Part shown: one piece after another, positions 35,701-43,728 of the stretch
Position numbering within the stretch: the first letter of the stretch is position 1
How the letters are laid out: each line of letters begins with the position of its first letter
From: Flavobacteriales bacterium
Lineage (GTDB): Bacteria; Bacteroidota; Bacteroidia; Flavobacteriales_D; Crocinitomicaceae
DNA: 64,000 nucleotides
Assembly (NCBI GenBank): GCA_947454525.1
Contig: CANGJM010000008.1
Span: 1 to 64,000 of the forward strand
Reading direction: 5' to 3'
Notes under the pieces: model-generated
Databases searched by the model: none
What the model saw: only the letters and a program-made list of their open reading frames with translations
Told to the model about the DNA's origin: nothing
Made by a program: the position numbers and the translations under genes

Positions 35701-35766
35701 CCAAGAAGACATTACCATTGCGATACCTTGGGTGAAGAGGGAGAAACAGGAGAAAACACACATTGA
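32722..35766 (+). CDS. secreted tandem amidohydrolase-family protein
   Basis: 1014 aa from ATG 32722 (signal peptide MKKKLIISCLLIFQFSSFFAQ); the open frame upstream lies inside the alkD-like gene. It contains two amidohydrolase units of the imidazolonepropionase-like type. In the first (~35-430) the metal-binding HxH position reads TIVPSFVELYTNVGL, with no His. The second (~585-990) has HSH at residues 632-634 (IIDEHSHIA), THILEGYK, and a late Asp in SINSDDAEMGR, so it may be active. A linker beta region (~430-580) separates them. It is probably a periplasmic hydrolase of cyclic amides or peptides. The next amidohydrolase gene starts two bases after its stop. Confidence 0.88.
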   Translation: MKKKLIISCLLIFQFSSFFAQFGPENGVKKSEPKAILIQNARVYVSPNQVIDHTDLLIVDGKIKELGNNLKNKEALVFDYTGKTIVPSFVELYTNVGLPKLNFKEGGFRPQLASDKQGAYYWNETIHPELNAAPSYSIDAKSNELLIQQGFGFAVSHFMDGMVRGTGAFISLGNNEPNRQMLKGESAQFMSFSKGSSSEGYPSSQMGAIALLRQALYDLQFYTSSPQSGFSISLDAWSKQSKLPSFFKTEDKWELLRAAKIAKEFELKLCYIGSGNEYAALDELKKLNSTIVIPINFPEPFEVRDLYIARQIPLSDLKHWELAPSNPVLLHQNNIRFCITSNGTKSPEQFWKNLRLSISKGLPVEAALAALTINPASELGVSDQLGTLEQGKWANFSVFSSDPFTTEAQLVDSWIQGDLIRGKELPGTSIAGKYSMLIDGEKYDLEIEGSNERPTGKVTLAGKTNASLQDTTTKKVSVQFVENDITLQFSSFQKNKPGIVQLHGKVSRNAAVFEGDGTNAEGTWISWSGIRADKPAESAKVTEIKADTAFVGNPWLPNMAFGLDSKATNQTIVIKNATVWTNESDGILKNASVLIQNGKIAKVSKNNSIQVPNSAVVIDGKGMHLTAGIIDEHSHIAISKGVNEGSQSVTSEVSIADVVNPDDINIYRQLAGGVTAAQLLHGSANPIGGCSALIKLKWGSSPEEMLIPNAPKFIKCALGENVKQSNWGDYSTTRFPQTRMGVEQVFYDAFYRAREYKAAWEAYNLHQTMNPPRRDLELDVLVEIMDSKRFVTCHSYVQSEINMLMHMADSMGFRINTFTHILEGYKVADKMKNHGVGGSTFSDWWAYKYEVNEAIPYNAKLMADQGVVVSINSDDAEMGRRLNQEAAKSIKYGGMSEEDALKMVTLNPAKLLHLDDRMGSVKEGKDADVVLWSDNPLSIQAKVQFTIVDGAILYDASKNEALNARNEAERARIIAKMLLSNENGEKSTPFVKKPRRHYHCDTLGEEGETGENTH

Positions 35767-35768
35767 TT

Positions 35769-37043
35769 ATGAAAAATATAGTAACGATTATCAGCCTTTT
35801 GTTTTTTGTCCAACTAGGACAAACCCAACGTATTTTAATTATCAATGGAACCGCTCATATCGGCAACGGGGAAGTTGTGGAAACAGCTGCCATTGGTATT
35901 TCGAACGGGAAAATTCTATTTGTAAAAAATGCATTAACGAATGCCATTCAGCGAAAAGAGTGGGATACGATTATTGACGCAGAAAACCAACATGTATATC
36001 CTGGTTTCGTAGCAGCAAACTCAACACTTGGATTAACTGAAATTGATGCCGTTCGTGCAACGAGAGATTTTAACGATGTGGGAGAATTGAATCCGCATGT
36101 TCGAGCTCAAGTGGCGTTCAATGTGGAATCAAGAGTCATTGAAACGGTTCGCTCAAATGGAGTGATGATCGCTCAAGCAAGTCCAAGAGGAGGCATCATT
36201 TCCGGATCTTCCGCAGCCATGTTTCTAGCCGGATGGAATTGGGAAGATGCGACGGTATTAGCAGACGATGGAATTCACGTGAATTGGCCAGCAAGTACCC
36301 AAGGTGGTGGATGGTGGGCTGAACCAGCACCAAAATCGAGAAACACAAATTATCAAAAGGAAAAACAAACAATCGTTGACTTCTTCCAATTAGCGAAAGT
36401 GTATGCGGAAAGCCAAAAAACAATAGAGGATTTGCGTTTGGAAGCAATGAAGGCATGTTTCCAAGGTTCGAAAAGGGTTTATTTCCATGCAGATGGAGTA
36501 CAACAACTTTTAGATATTATTGAGTTTGTGGAGAAATTCGAGTTGAAATACCCCGTAATTGTTGGCGGATATGAATCGCATTTACTTGGTAAACGATTGA
36601 AAGACGCGAAAATTCCTGTGATGTTAAACCGAGTACATAGCTTACCAGAACGCGAGGAAGATGATGTGAACTTGCCTTATTCTTTGCCTTCGTTACTACA
36701 AAAACAAGGAATTTTATTTTGCATTCAAAATGCAGGAGACATGGAAGCTATGAATACTCGAAATCTTCCGTTTCAAGCAGGAACAGCCATGGCTTATGGC
36801 TTAACTGAAGAAGAAGCATTGCAAGCAATTTCCTTGAATCCGTGTAAAATTATGGGGATTTCAGATCAATTTGGTTCTTTAGAGGTTGGGAAATCAGCAA
36901 CTTTGTTCATTTCTAAAGGTCCAGCATTGGATATGAAGTCAAATCAAGTGACTTGCTTGGTATTTAACGGTCATATCGAATCCGCTGAAAATTTTCAGTA
37001 TCAATTGTATCAGAAATACAAGCGAAAATACCAAGGAAAATAA
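35769..37043 (+). CDS. secreted amidohydrolase-like protein lacking metal ligands
   Basis: 424 aa from ATG 35769 (signal peptide MKNIVTIISLLFFVQLGQTQ); a TTG six bases earlier overlaps the previous stop and is less likely. It has the composite start ILIINGTAHIGNGEVV and the usual late SLEVGKSATLFI segment of amidohydrolases. However, the HxH site reads VYPGFVAANSTLGL, and no His or Asp fits the other ligands (IQNAGDMEAMNTRN). It is probably a non-catalytic partner of the preceding tandem protein, in the same operon two bases on. Confidence 0.8.
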   Translation: MKNIVTIISLLFFVQLGQTQRILIINGTAHIGNGEVVETAAIGISNGKILFVKNALTNAIQRKEWDTIIDAENQHVYPGFVAANSTLGLTEIDAVRATRDFNDVGELNPHVRAQVAFNVESRVIETVRSNGVMIAQASPRGGIISGSSAAMFLAGWNWEDATVLADDGIHVNWPASTQGGGWWAEPAPKSRNTNYQKEKQTIVDFFQLAKVYAESQKTIEDLRLEAMKACFQGSKRVYFHADGVQQLLDIIEFVEKFELKYPVIVGGYESHLLGKRLKDAKIPVMLNRVHSLPEREEDDVNLPYSLPSLLQKQGILFCIQNAGDMEAMNTRNLPFQAGTAMAYGLTEEEALQAISLNPCKIMGISDQFGSLEVGKSATLFISKGPALDMKSNQVTCLVFNGHIESAENFQYQLYQKYKRKYQGK

Positions 37044-37083
37044 ACTGAAATCTGCTTGTAACTTTTGTTGGATGAACGCGTCT

Positions 37084-37091
37084 TATCTTCG
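37084..37091 (+). promoter_or_regulatory. near -7 box TATCTTCG before the sigma factor
   Basis: One mismatch to TAnnTTTG, five bases before the ATG at 37097. It fits a very short or absent leader. Confidence 0.5.
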
Positions 37092-37096
37092 GTGTT

Positions 37097-37582
37097 ATGA
37101 CGGTAAGTGAGTATAATCAAAGTGTGAAGGACTTTGCAGATCGATTGTATCGGTTTGCATTGAAAAATCTGAATGACTCAGATTTAGCAAAGGATTTTGT
37201 GCAGGATGCCTATGAGAAATTGTGGATGAGAATTGATCAAGTAGATAACAACAAGGTTAAATCTTATTTATTTCGAACCGTCGTCAACGCACAAATTGAT
37301 CGTTCACGAAGAGCAAAATTACAGCAAAATCACCTAGCTTCGATAGATGTACATCAAACACAAGAACAAATGCCATTTGATGTTCAAGAGAAGATCGACG
37401 AAGGCGTGAGTCGTTTAACAGAGATTCAACGAACCGTGTTAACACTCAGGGATTACGAAGGATATTCCTATCAGGAAATTGCTGAAATGTCTGGATTGAG
37501 TGAGGATCAGGTGAAAGTATATATTTTTAGGGCAAGAAAATTTTTGAAAGCATATATAGGACAAGTAGAAGTATTGATATGA
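37097..37582 (+). CDS. ECF RNA polymerase sigma factor
   Basis: 161 aa. Region 2: FADRLYRFALKNLNDSDLAKD and QDAYEKLWMR; region 4: LTEIQRTVLTLRDYEGYSYQEIAE followed by LSEDQVKVYIFRARKFLK. It redirects RNA polymerase to its own set of promoters. It overlaps the start of the anti-sigma-like gene by four bases (ATGA), the standard layout for paired ECF systems. Confidence 0.95.
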   Translation: MTVSEYNQSVKDFADRLYRFALKNLNDSDLAKDFVQDAYEKLWMRIDQVDNNKVKSYLFRTVVNAQIDRSRRAKLQQNHLASIDVHQTQEQMPFDVQEKIDEGVSRLTEIQRTVLTLRDYEGYSYQEIAEMSGLSEDQVKVYIFRARKFLKAYIGQVEVLI

Positions 37583-38628
37583 ATTGGTCGAAAGAACATT
37601 TGGAAGCACGTATGCTGGATGCACTTGAAGGGAGACTTTCGGATGATCAACTCATTCAGCTGCAGCAACTTTTACAGGAGAATCCGGAGTTTGTAGACAT
37701 GGACGATTCCATGATTTTTATACAAGAAGATGAGTCAATCGAATTTGACCATTCTTCCTTACTTAAAAAGGAGTCCTTCAATCCAACGGCCTATGCAACT
37801 GAAGAAGGCACGGACAAAGAAAAAATGTCCATTGCCATGTTAGAAGGAATTTTATCCAATCAGGAAGAAAACGACTTTGAACACTTACTCAAAGTGGATC
37901 AAGAATTAAAACAACAATGGGAACTCGTTCAACAAACGAAGTTGCTTCCGAATGCACAAATTAATTTCCCATCCATTGAAACACTAACTAAGGAGAAAGG
38001 CAAGGTCATTCCTTTCCGCCAGTATTTTTCCTACGCAGCGGCGGCAAGTATTATTTTTCTTTTGTTTTTGAATTGGCCGAGCCAAGGATCCAAAGCGGAA
38101 ACAGCTAGTAAGACTACTCAAAAACCGACGAAAGTTGACCAGATGGAAACGAAACCCCCAGTTGCCGCGACGAAAATAACCATGGGCAATGTAGCTAATC
38201 AGTCCAAGGATAGAGTTGTTGAACATGTGGATCCAAGACCAAATGACACGCGCGATTGCATCGTTCAAGAGGTTTTTCCTGAAGTCGAACAAATTCCAAG
38301 TGCGCAGTCGATGTACTTGACCCCACCGATTGTAGATCCGATTGAATTAGCAGCGGTGAATCCAAGTACAGAACCCATCAATACGGTAAACAGCGCCAAA
38401 GGCAATGAGCCAATTGGAATCCGTGAATTTGTTATTCAAAAAGGAAATGAAAAGTTATTCGGAACAGCGAAACCGAGTACGGCGGAAAAATACACTTCCA
38501 TTGCGAATTACCTAGCCCAAACAACAAAGATCCCGATTACCTACAAGGAAAAAGAAGATGAAAAGGTGAAGACCACCTATTTTAAATTAGGATTTATCAC
38601 GATTGAAAGAAAACAAACGAAAAAATAA
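37579..38628 (+). CDS. membrane anti-sigma factor-like protein
   Basis: 349 aa. The N-terminal ~140 residues are cytoplasmic and helical (LEARMLDALEGRLSDDQLIQL, repeated as MLEGILSNQEENDFEHLL), as in Bacteroidota anti-sigma factors. One transmembrane helix follows at ~152-168 (YAAAASIIFLLFLNW) and then a long, Thr/Lys/Pro-rich periplasmic tail. It overlaps the sigma gene by four bases and probably holds the sigma factor at the membrane. The third gene of the operon codes for a barrel protein, a possible signal source. Confidence 0.8.
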   Translation: MNWSKEHLEARMLDALEGRLSDDQLIQLQQLLQENPEFVDMDDSMIFIQEDESIEFDHSSLLKKESFNPTAYATEEGTDKEKMSIAMLEGILSNQEENDFEHLLKVDQELKQQWELVQQTKLLPNAQINFPSIETLTKEKGKVIPFRQYFSYAAAASIIFLLFLNWPSQGSKAETASKTTQKPTKVDQMETKPPVAATKITMGNVANQSKDRVVEHVDPRPNDTRDCIVQEVFPEVEQIPSAQSMYLTPPIVDPIELAAVNPSTEPINTVNSAKGNEPIGIREFVIQKGNEKLFGTAKPSTAEKYTSIANYLAQTTKIPITYKEKEDEKVKTTYFKLGFITIERKQTKK

Positions 38629-38689
38629 AAAAAGACCTGTAACAATTGAATTTAAAACACGTCAAAGGACTATCAAAACAAATCAAAAT

Positions 38690-39754
38690 ATGAAACAATT
38701 AGTACTATTTGGAATCTTGAGCTTGGCACAAGTTACTTTCGCTCAAAAAGACATGACCAAGCGTATTGTGCAAATCAAAGGAAATGACACAACGGTTATT
38801 GTGATCAGTGAACGCATGGACAAAATGGATTCAATCCTAACGGAGGAGATGAAAAAAATCTACATGTCAGATTCAATGATGACACGTGTAGATGTATTTT
38901 TGGAGATGGATTCAACGATGATTTCCCAAGACGGCGAAGCACCAATAGACTCCATCAAAGTGAAAATCGGAAACATGAAAATTGTCATTCTTGATGACCG
39001 AAACGGAGATGTAAAAGGTCAAAAACGAATGATTATCGATGAACGTGTGATTATTAATGAAGACCGTGATATCTCGTTTCAAGATGAGGATTTTCAAGAC
39101 GACGATTGCAATAACTGCATCTCACAAACAAACAATGCTGTATGGTCCGGGTTTGGTTTAACGGCTAACGGATACTTAAATGCACAAAATCAATTGGCTA
39201 CTGGAAGTGAATCAGGCTTCTTAGAGTTGGATCCGGCAAGAAGCATTGGTGTTCAATTAAATTTATTTGAAAAACGATTTCCGATAATTAAAGATTATTT
39301 AGGAATAACAACAGGATTAGGGATTCAGTGGAACCGCTATTCGTTGAAAGGAAATTATGACATTACAGCTACCAATGACACGATTTTTGGAGTTGAGAAT
39401 ACAACAATAAATTATTCTAAAAATGTCTTGAGCTCTGCTTACCTTCAAGCTCCGTTATTACTTCAAATCAACACGAATAAAAACCCAAGTGAATCATGGA
39501 CAATTGCTGCGGGTATTGTCGGAGGAATTAGAGTAGGTGGTTTACACAAAACCAAATGGGAAATCGATGGCAACGAAAACAAAGACAAAACGAAAGATGA
39601 CTTTAATTTCCGTCCTTTCTCCGCTTCTTTGATGGCATTAGTTGGTTACGGAGATTGGAACTTATATATGACTTACAACTTGACAGACGTCTTTAACGAA
39701 GGATCCGCTCTGTCATTGCGTGGTGTGAACGCTGGAATTTTACTCTCGTTTTAA
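38690..39754 (+). CDS. outer-membrane beta-barrel protein of the ECF operon
   Basis: 354 aa from ATG 38690 (signal peptide MKQLVLFGILSLAQVTFAQ). The N-terminal ~130 residues are acidic and Met-rich (RMDKMDSILTEEMKK; EDFQDDDCNNC). The rest is a PorT-like barrel with strands such as SIGVQLNLFEKRF, YLGITTGLGIQWNRYS, AYLQAPLLLQI and SLMALVGYGDWNLYMTYNL, ending GVNAGILLSF. It follows the anti-sigma gene by 61 bases and ends at a strong terminator, so sigma, anti-sigma and barrel form one operon. An envelope-stress or surface-sensing circuit is an inference. Confidence 0.8.
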   Translation: MKQLVLFGILSLAQVTFAQKDMTKRIVQIKGNDTTVIVISERMDKMDSILTEEMKKIYMSDSMMTRVDVFLEMDSTMISQDGEAPIDSIKVKIGNMKIVILDDRNGDVKGQKRMIIDERVIINEDRDISFQDEDFQDDDCNNCISQTNNAVWSGFGLTANGYLNAQNQLATGSESGFLELDPARSIGVQLNLFEKRFPIIKDYLGITTGLGIQWNRYSLKGNYDITATNDTIFGVENTTINYSKNVLSSAYLQAPLLLQINTNKNPSESWTIAAGIVGGIRVGGLHKTKWEIDGNENKDKTKDDFNFRPFSASLMALVGYGDWNLYMTYNLTDVFNEGSALSLRGVNAGILLSF

Positions 39755-39787
39755 CAAATACCTCTTATCACCACCATAAATGAAGCG

Positions 39788-39820
39788 ACGGCGCAAAGAT
39801 TTCTTTGCGCCGTTTCTTTT
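39788..39820 (+). terminator. Rho-independent terminator of the ECF operon
   Basis: A perfect 12-bp stem ACGGCGCAAAGA / TCTTTGCGCCGT (39788-39813) with a very short loop, followed by a T-rich tail. Confidence 0.92.
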
Positions 39821-39876
39821 TGAGCAATTTTCCGTTTATTACTTCAGACAGATTCGTGCCTTTCCGTGTTGATTTG

Positions 39877-39884
39877 TATATTTG
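39877..39884 (+). promoter_or_regulatory. -7 box TATATTTG
   Basis: An exact TAnnTTTG, 29 bases before the ATG at 39914. Confidence 0.6.
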
Positions 39885-39913
39885 CCACACTGAATAACAA
39901 AACTAAAAGAACG

Positions 39914-41977
39914 ATGAGTTCATTTGACCATAAAACTATTTCTTGGGACGCATTTCGATTGATGTGTACCGCAAAAACAATGGCGGAGAAATATGAGCAA
40001 AACAAAGAAATCACTTCTAAGTATGTTCATGCAACTTCCCGCGGACACGAAGCCATTCAGTTGGCTGTTGGGATGCAATTAAAAGCACAAGATTGGGTTT
40101 CTCCATATTACAGAGACGATAGTATTTTACTTGGAATTGGCATGAAGCCCTACGAACTGATGCTGCAGGTGTTTGCAAAGAAAGATGATCCGTTTTCTGG
40201 TGGAAGAACGTATTATTCTCATCCATCTTTAAACCGTGAAGGATTCCCCAGGATTCCACATCAATCTTCAGCTACTGGAATGCAGGCAATTCCAACAACA
40301 GGAATTGCGATGGGGATTCAGTACAAAGAAAAAACAGGTATTGCTGAATGGGACTTGAATGACGCACCAGTTGTTGTTTGTTCATTGGGTGACGCGTCTT
40401 GTACAGAAGGCGAAGTTTCCGAAGCTTTTCAAATGGCGGCATTGAAACAATTCCCTATCGTTTATTTGGTACAGGACAATGGCTGGGACATCTCTGCAAA
40501 TGCAAAGGAAACACGTGCTCAAGATATTTCGGAATACGCGAAAGGATTTCATGGCATCGAAGTCCGCTCTATTGATGGCAGTGATTTCTTAACGAGTTTT
40601 GAAACAGTTCAAGAAGTATTTGACATCGTACGCAAAGAACGACGTCCTTTTATCATACATGCAAAGGTTCCTTTGCTCGGACACCACACATCCGGAGTAC
40701 GTAAGGAATGGTACCGAGATGATCTGGAAGAAGCAGCGAAAAGTGATCCATATCCAAAACTGAAACAAGCGGTACAAGATTTAGGACACAGTTTGGCTGA
40801 AGTTATTAACATGGAATCCGCTGTGCGAAAAGAAATCGATGAAGCATACGATCAAGCATTGAATGCGGAGGATCCATCTTTAGATAGTGTCACTGATTTT
40901 ATTTTTGCTCCGACTCCAGTAACGGAGGAGGTAGGCGAGAGAGAGCCAAGTGGAAAGAAAAAAACGGTCATGGTCGATTCGGCACTTTTTGCTGTTCGTG
41001 AAATCATGTCGAAACATCCAGAAGCCTTGCTTTATGGTCAAGATGTTGGTGGACGCTTGGGCGGAGTTTTTCGCGAAGCAGCGACATTGGCACAAACCTT
41101 TGGTGACGACCGTGTATTCAACACACCAATTCAAGAAGCATTTATCATTGGTTCCACAGTTGGTATGTCCGCTGTTGGACTTAAGCCATTCGTGGAAGTT
41201 CAATTCGCAGATTACATTTGGCCAGGATTAAATCAGTTATTCACAGAAGTTTCCCGTTCATATTATTTGTCCAATGGAAAGTGGCCAGTGAGTGCCGTGA
41301 TTCGCGTGCCAATCGGTGCGTATGGATCCGGCGGACCTTACCATTCTTCTAGTGTGGAGTCTGTACTAGCAAATATCCGAGGGATAAAAGTAGTGTATCC
41401 ATCAACTGGAGCTGATTTAAAGGGACTTTTGAAAGCAGCATATTACGATCCAAATCCTGTGGTCATTTTAGAACACAAAGGGTTGTATTGGTCAAAGATT
41501 CCTGGAACAGAAGGAGCAATGTCCATAGAGCCAAGTGAGGATTACATGATTCCAATCGGGAAAGCACGCATTGTTCAAACCGCGTCAGATGAAAAACGTT
41601 TAGCGGGAGAGTCCATTGGTGTCATTACCTACGGTAGAGGAGTTTATTGGAGCATGGAGGCTGCAACGTCATTTGAAGGACAAGTGGAAATCTTAGATCT
41701 TCGCAGCATCAATCCACTTGACATTGAAGCAATGGGTGCATTGTGTGAACGTCATGGAAAAATTCTCTTGGTAACAGAAGAGTCAATCGAATGCACCTTT
41801 ACACAAGGATTAGCAGGAAGATTGCAACGATCTCATTTTACATCGCTAGATGCACCAATTGAAATTGTAGCGTCTGTTGATACGCCAGCAATTCCATTGA
41901 ATGGAGCACTTGAGGCAGAACTTTTGCCAAATGCAACGAAAGTAGCGGAAGGAATGAGAAAATTATTGAACTTTTAA
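39914..41977 (+). CDS. 2-oxo acid dehydrogenase E1, alpha and beta fused
   Basis: 687 aa from ATG 39914 (MSSFDHKTISWDAF); the longer frame runs through the promoter box. Alpha half ~1-340: the thiamine-PP motif GDASCTEGEVSEAF (159-) closing with DN at 188-189, and GHHTSGVRKEWYR. Beta half ~350-687: VMVDSALFAVREIM, YGQDVGGRLGGVF, QFADYIWPGLNQLF. In most bacteria these are two chains; the fusion is common in Bacteroidota. It probably decarboxylates branched-chain 2-oxo acids (or pyruvate) with E2/E3 encoded elsewhere. A MazG-like gene follows nine bases later. Confidence 0.93.
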   Translation: MSSFDHKTISWDAFRLMCTAKTMAEKYEQNKEITSKYVHATSRGHEAIQLAVGMQLKAQDWVSPYYRDDSILLGIGMKPYELMLQVFAKKDDPFSGGRTYYSHPSLNREGFPRIPHQSSATGMQAIPTTGIAMGIQYKEKTGIAEWDLNDAPVVVCSLGDASCTEGEVSEAFQMAALKQFPIVYLVQDNGWDISANAKETRAQDISEYAKGFHGIEVRSIDGSDFLTSFETVQEVFDIVRKERRPFIIHAKVPLLGHHTSGVRKEWYRDDLEEAAKSDPYPKLKQAVQDLGHSLAEVINMESAVRKEIDEAYDQALNAEDPSLDSVTDFIFAPTPVTEEVGEREPSGKKKTVMVDSALFAVREIMSKHPEALLYGQDVGGRLGGVFREAATLAQTFGDDRVFNTPIQEAFIIGSTVGMSAVGLKPFVEVQFADYIWPGLNQLFTEVSRSYYLSNGKWPVSAVIRVPIGAYGSGGPYHSSSVESVLANIRGIKVVYPSTGADLKGLLKAAYYDPNPVVILEHKGLYWSKIPGTEGAMSIEPSEDYMIPIGKARIVQTASDEKRLAGESIGVITYGRGVYWSMEAATSFEGQVEILDLRSINPLDIEAMGALCERHGKILLVTEESIECTFTQGLAGRLQRSHFTSLDAPIEIVASVDTPAIPLNGALEAELLPNATKVAEGMRKLLNF

Positions 41978-41986
41978 ACGTAAGAA

Positions 41987-42379
41987 ATGAAATTTAAAGA
42001 AATTATTGGGGCAGTTGAAACGTTTCACGATTCTTTCGGAATTGAAAATCATTATGAATTAAAGTCTGATCTGACGGAGAAAGAAGTCCAATTGCGTTTT
42101 GACTTAATGAAAGAAGAAAACGAAGAGTACTTAGAAGCAGCACTGAATGGAGACATGGTTGAAATTGCAGATGCACTAGGAGATCAATTGTACATTCTTT
42201 GCGGAACGATTTTAAGACATGGACTACAAGATAAAATCTTAGAGGTTTTCGAGGAAATCCAACGCTCCAACATGAGTAAGCTAGATGCCGATGGAAAACC
42301 AATCTACCGTGAAGACGGAAAGGTGTTAAAGTCTGACCGCTATTTCAAGCCAAATATTGCGGCTATTTTGAATAAATAG
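41987..42379 (+). CDS. MazG-like nucleotide pyrophosphohydrolase
   Basis: 130 aa, all-alpha NTP-PPase of the phosphoribosyl-ATP pyrophosphohydrolase-like group: LMKEENEEYLEAALNGD with the EEN.E metal site, EIADALGDQLYILCGTIL with the second acidic pair, and a C-terminal KLDADGKPIYREDGKVLK. Such enzymes split NTPs to NMP and PPi (house cleaning). It follows the E1 fusion gene by nine bases and is likely co-transcribed; the metabolic link is not obvious. Confidence 0.88.
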   Translation: MKFKEIIGAVETFHDSFGIENHYELKSDLTEKEVQLRFDLMKEENEEYLEAALNGDMVEIADALGDQLYILCGTILRHGLQDKILEVFEEIQRSNMSKLDADGKPIYREDGKVLKSDRYFKPNIAAILNK

Positions 42380-42443
42380 AGTTTTACACGGAATCGTTTT
42401 CATTTCTTTTTAGATACCTGGAGATTGCCTTTGGAATGATGTT

Positions 42444-42451
42444 TAGTTTTG
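42444..42451 (+). promoter_or_regulatory. -7 box TAGTTTTG
   Basis: An exact TAnnTTTG, 18 bases before the ATG at 42470. Confidence 0.6.
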
Positions 42452-42469
42452 TTGTACAAAGACAATAGA

Positions 42470-43612
42470 ATGAACGATATCTCTATATATTTCCAAGCCG
42501 TTAATGATAGTGAATCTTGGCAAGGACAACAACTTGGTGCGTATATCACCAAAAACCTATTTGATTTTCCTGAACTGGAGAAAAATAGTTGTGCATTATT
42601 CTATGTTCCTGAATTTAGGGGGAGTGGTGCGGAGAATAAGTCATTAGCATCAAAATTCCGTGAAGCCTTTTACACATTGCACCATGAACAAGATTGGAAA
42701 AGTCCAATTTATGATTTAGGTGACATCCTTCCAGGAAACACCTTGGAAGATACCTACTTCGCAGTTTCGAAAGTGGTTGAGGAATTAGTAAAAAACCAAA
42801 TCATACCTATTATCATCGGTGGAAGTCAAGATTTAACTGTGGCTATGTATACCGGTTATGAAAAACTGGAACAGCTCGTAAATATCTGCTCCATTGATCA
42901 TTCACTAGACCTGGGTTCTCCAGAAGAAGAAATTCATGCGAATGGATATTTAAGTCAAATTCTATTAAAGCGTCCATGTTACTTGTTTAACCATGCGAAC
43001 ATTGGCTTGCAAATTCCATATGCAAGTGCGACAGAATTCGATTTGTTTGAAAAGCTCTATTTCGATATTTGTCGACTCGGTGAGTTTAATCAGGATTTCA
43101 CGAAAGCTGAACCTCACATTCGTAATGCCGACATCATTAATGTAGATTTTCAATCCGTAAAGGGATCCGAAACGATAAATACGAAAGGAATTCCAAATGG
43201 ATTTTATGCAGAACAAATGTGTCAGATTGCCCGTTACGCCGGAATTGCGGATAAAGTAACGTCCTTCGGGATTTTTAATTTCGAAAGCGTTAATCCAATG
43301 TCCGATAAGTTACTTGCTGAAATCATATGGTACTTTATCCAAGGTACAATGTCTAGGAAAGGGGATTTCCCCATTGGAAGTAAATCAGAGTACACGCGTT
43401 TTACGGTGTTCTTAGAAGATGCTGGACGAGAAATCATCTTCTTTAAAAGCAATAAGTCAGCGCGATGGTGGATGGAAGTTCCTTATCCGCCTCAAAGTGG
43501 AACCAAATACGAACGACACCACATGGTCCCATGTAATAAATCAGATTATGACAATGCCATGAAGAATGAAATGCCAGATCTGTGGTGGAAAACCTATCAA
43601 AAACTCGGATAA
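42470..43612 (+). CDS. arginase-fold protein with degenerate metal site
   Basis: 380 aa from ATG 42470; the longer TTG start overlaps the promoter region. The arginase/formimidoylglutamase fold is recognisable: IIPIIIGGSQDLTVAM where active members have GGxHD, CSIDHSLDLG where they have DAHxD, and IINVDFQSVKGSE where they have DxD. So three of the manganese ligands are replaced (His to Gln, His to Ser, Asp to Gln), and catalysis by the usual two-Mn mechanism is unlikely. It lies directly before the PorP/SprF and gldKLMN genes. I recall such proteins being annotated as formimidoylglutamase near T9SS genes in flavobacteria, but could not check this here. A structural or regulatory role is possible. 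Confidence 0.8.
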   Translation: MNDISIYFQAVNDSESWQGQQLGAYITKNLFDFPELEKNSCALFYVPEFRGSGAENKSLASKFREAFYTLHHEQDWKSPIYDLGDILPGNTLEDTYFAVSKVVEELVKNQIIPIIIGGSQDLTVAMYTGYEKLEQLVNICSIDHSLDLGSPEEEIHANGYLSQILLKRPCYLFNHANIGLQIPYASATEFDLFEKLYFDICRLGEFNQDFTKAEPHIRNADIINVDFQSVKGSETINTKGIPNGFYAEQMCQIARYAGIADKVTSFGIFNFESVNPMSDKLLAEIIWYFIQGTMSRKGDFPIGSKSEYTRFTVFLEDAGREIIFFKSNKSARWWMEVPYPPQSGTKYERHHMVPCNKSDYDNAMKNEMPDLWWKTYQKLG

Positions 43613-43728
43613 GAGGAGTATTAAATTCTCTTTTCGTTTTATTTTTACATTTAAATTTCTTATTTTAGCACCTTAAAATAGTATTTTCCTCGCAGGATTT
43701 GCTGTTTTATACATGTTAAATAAACCAT

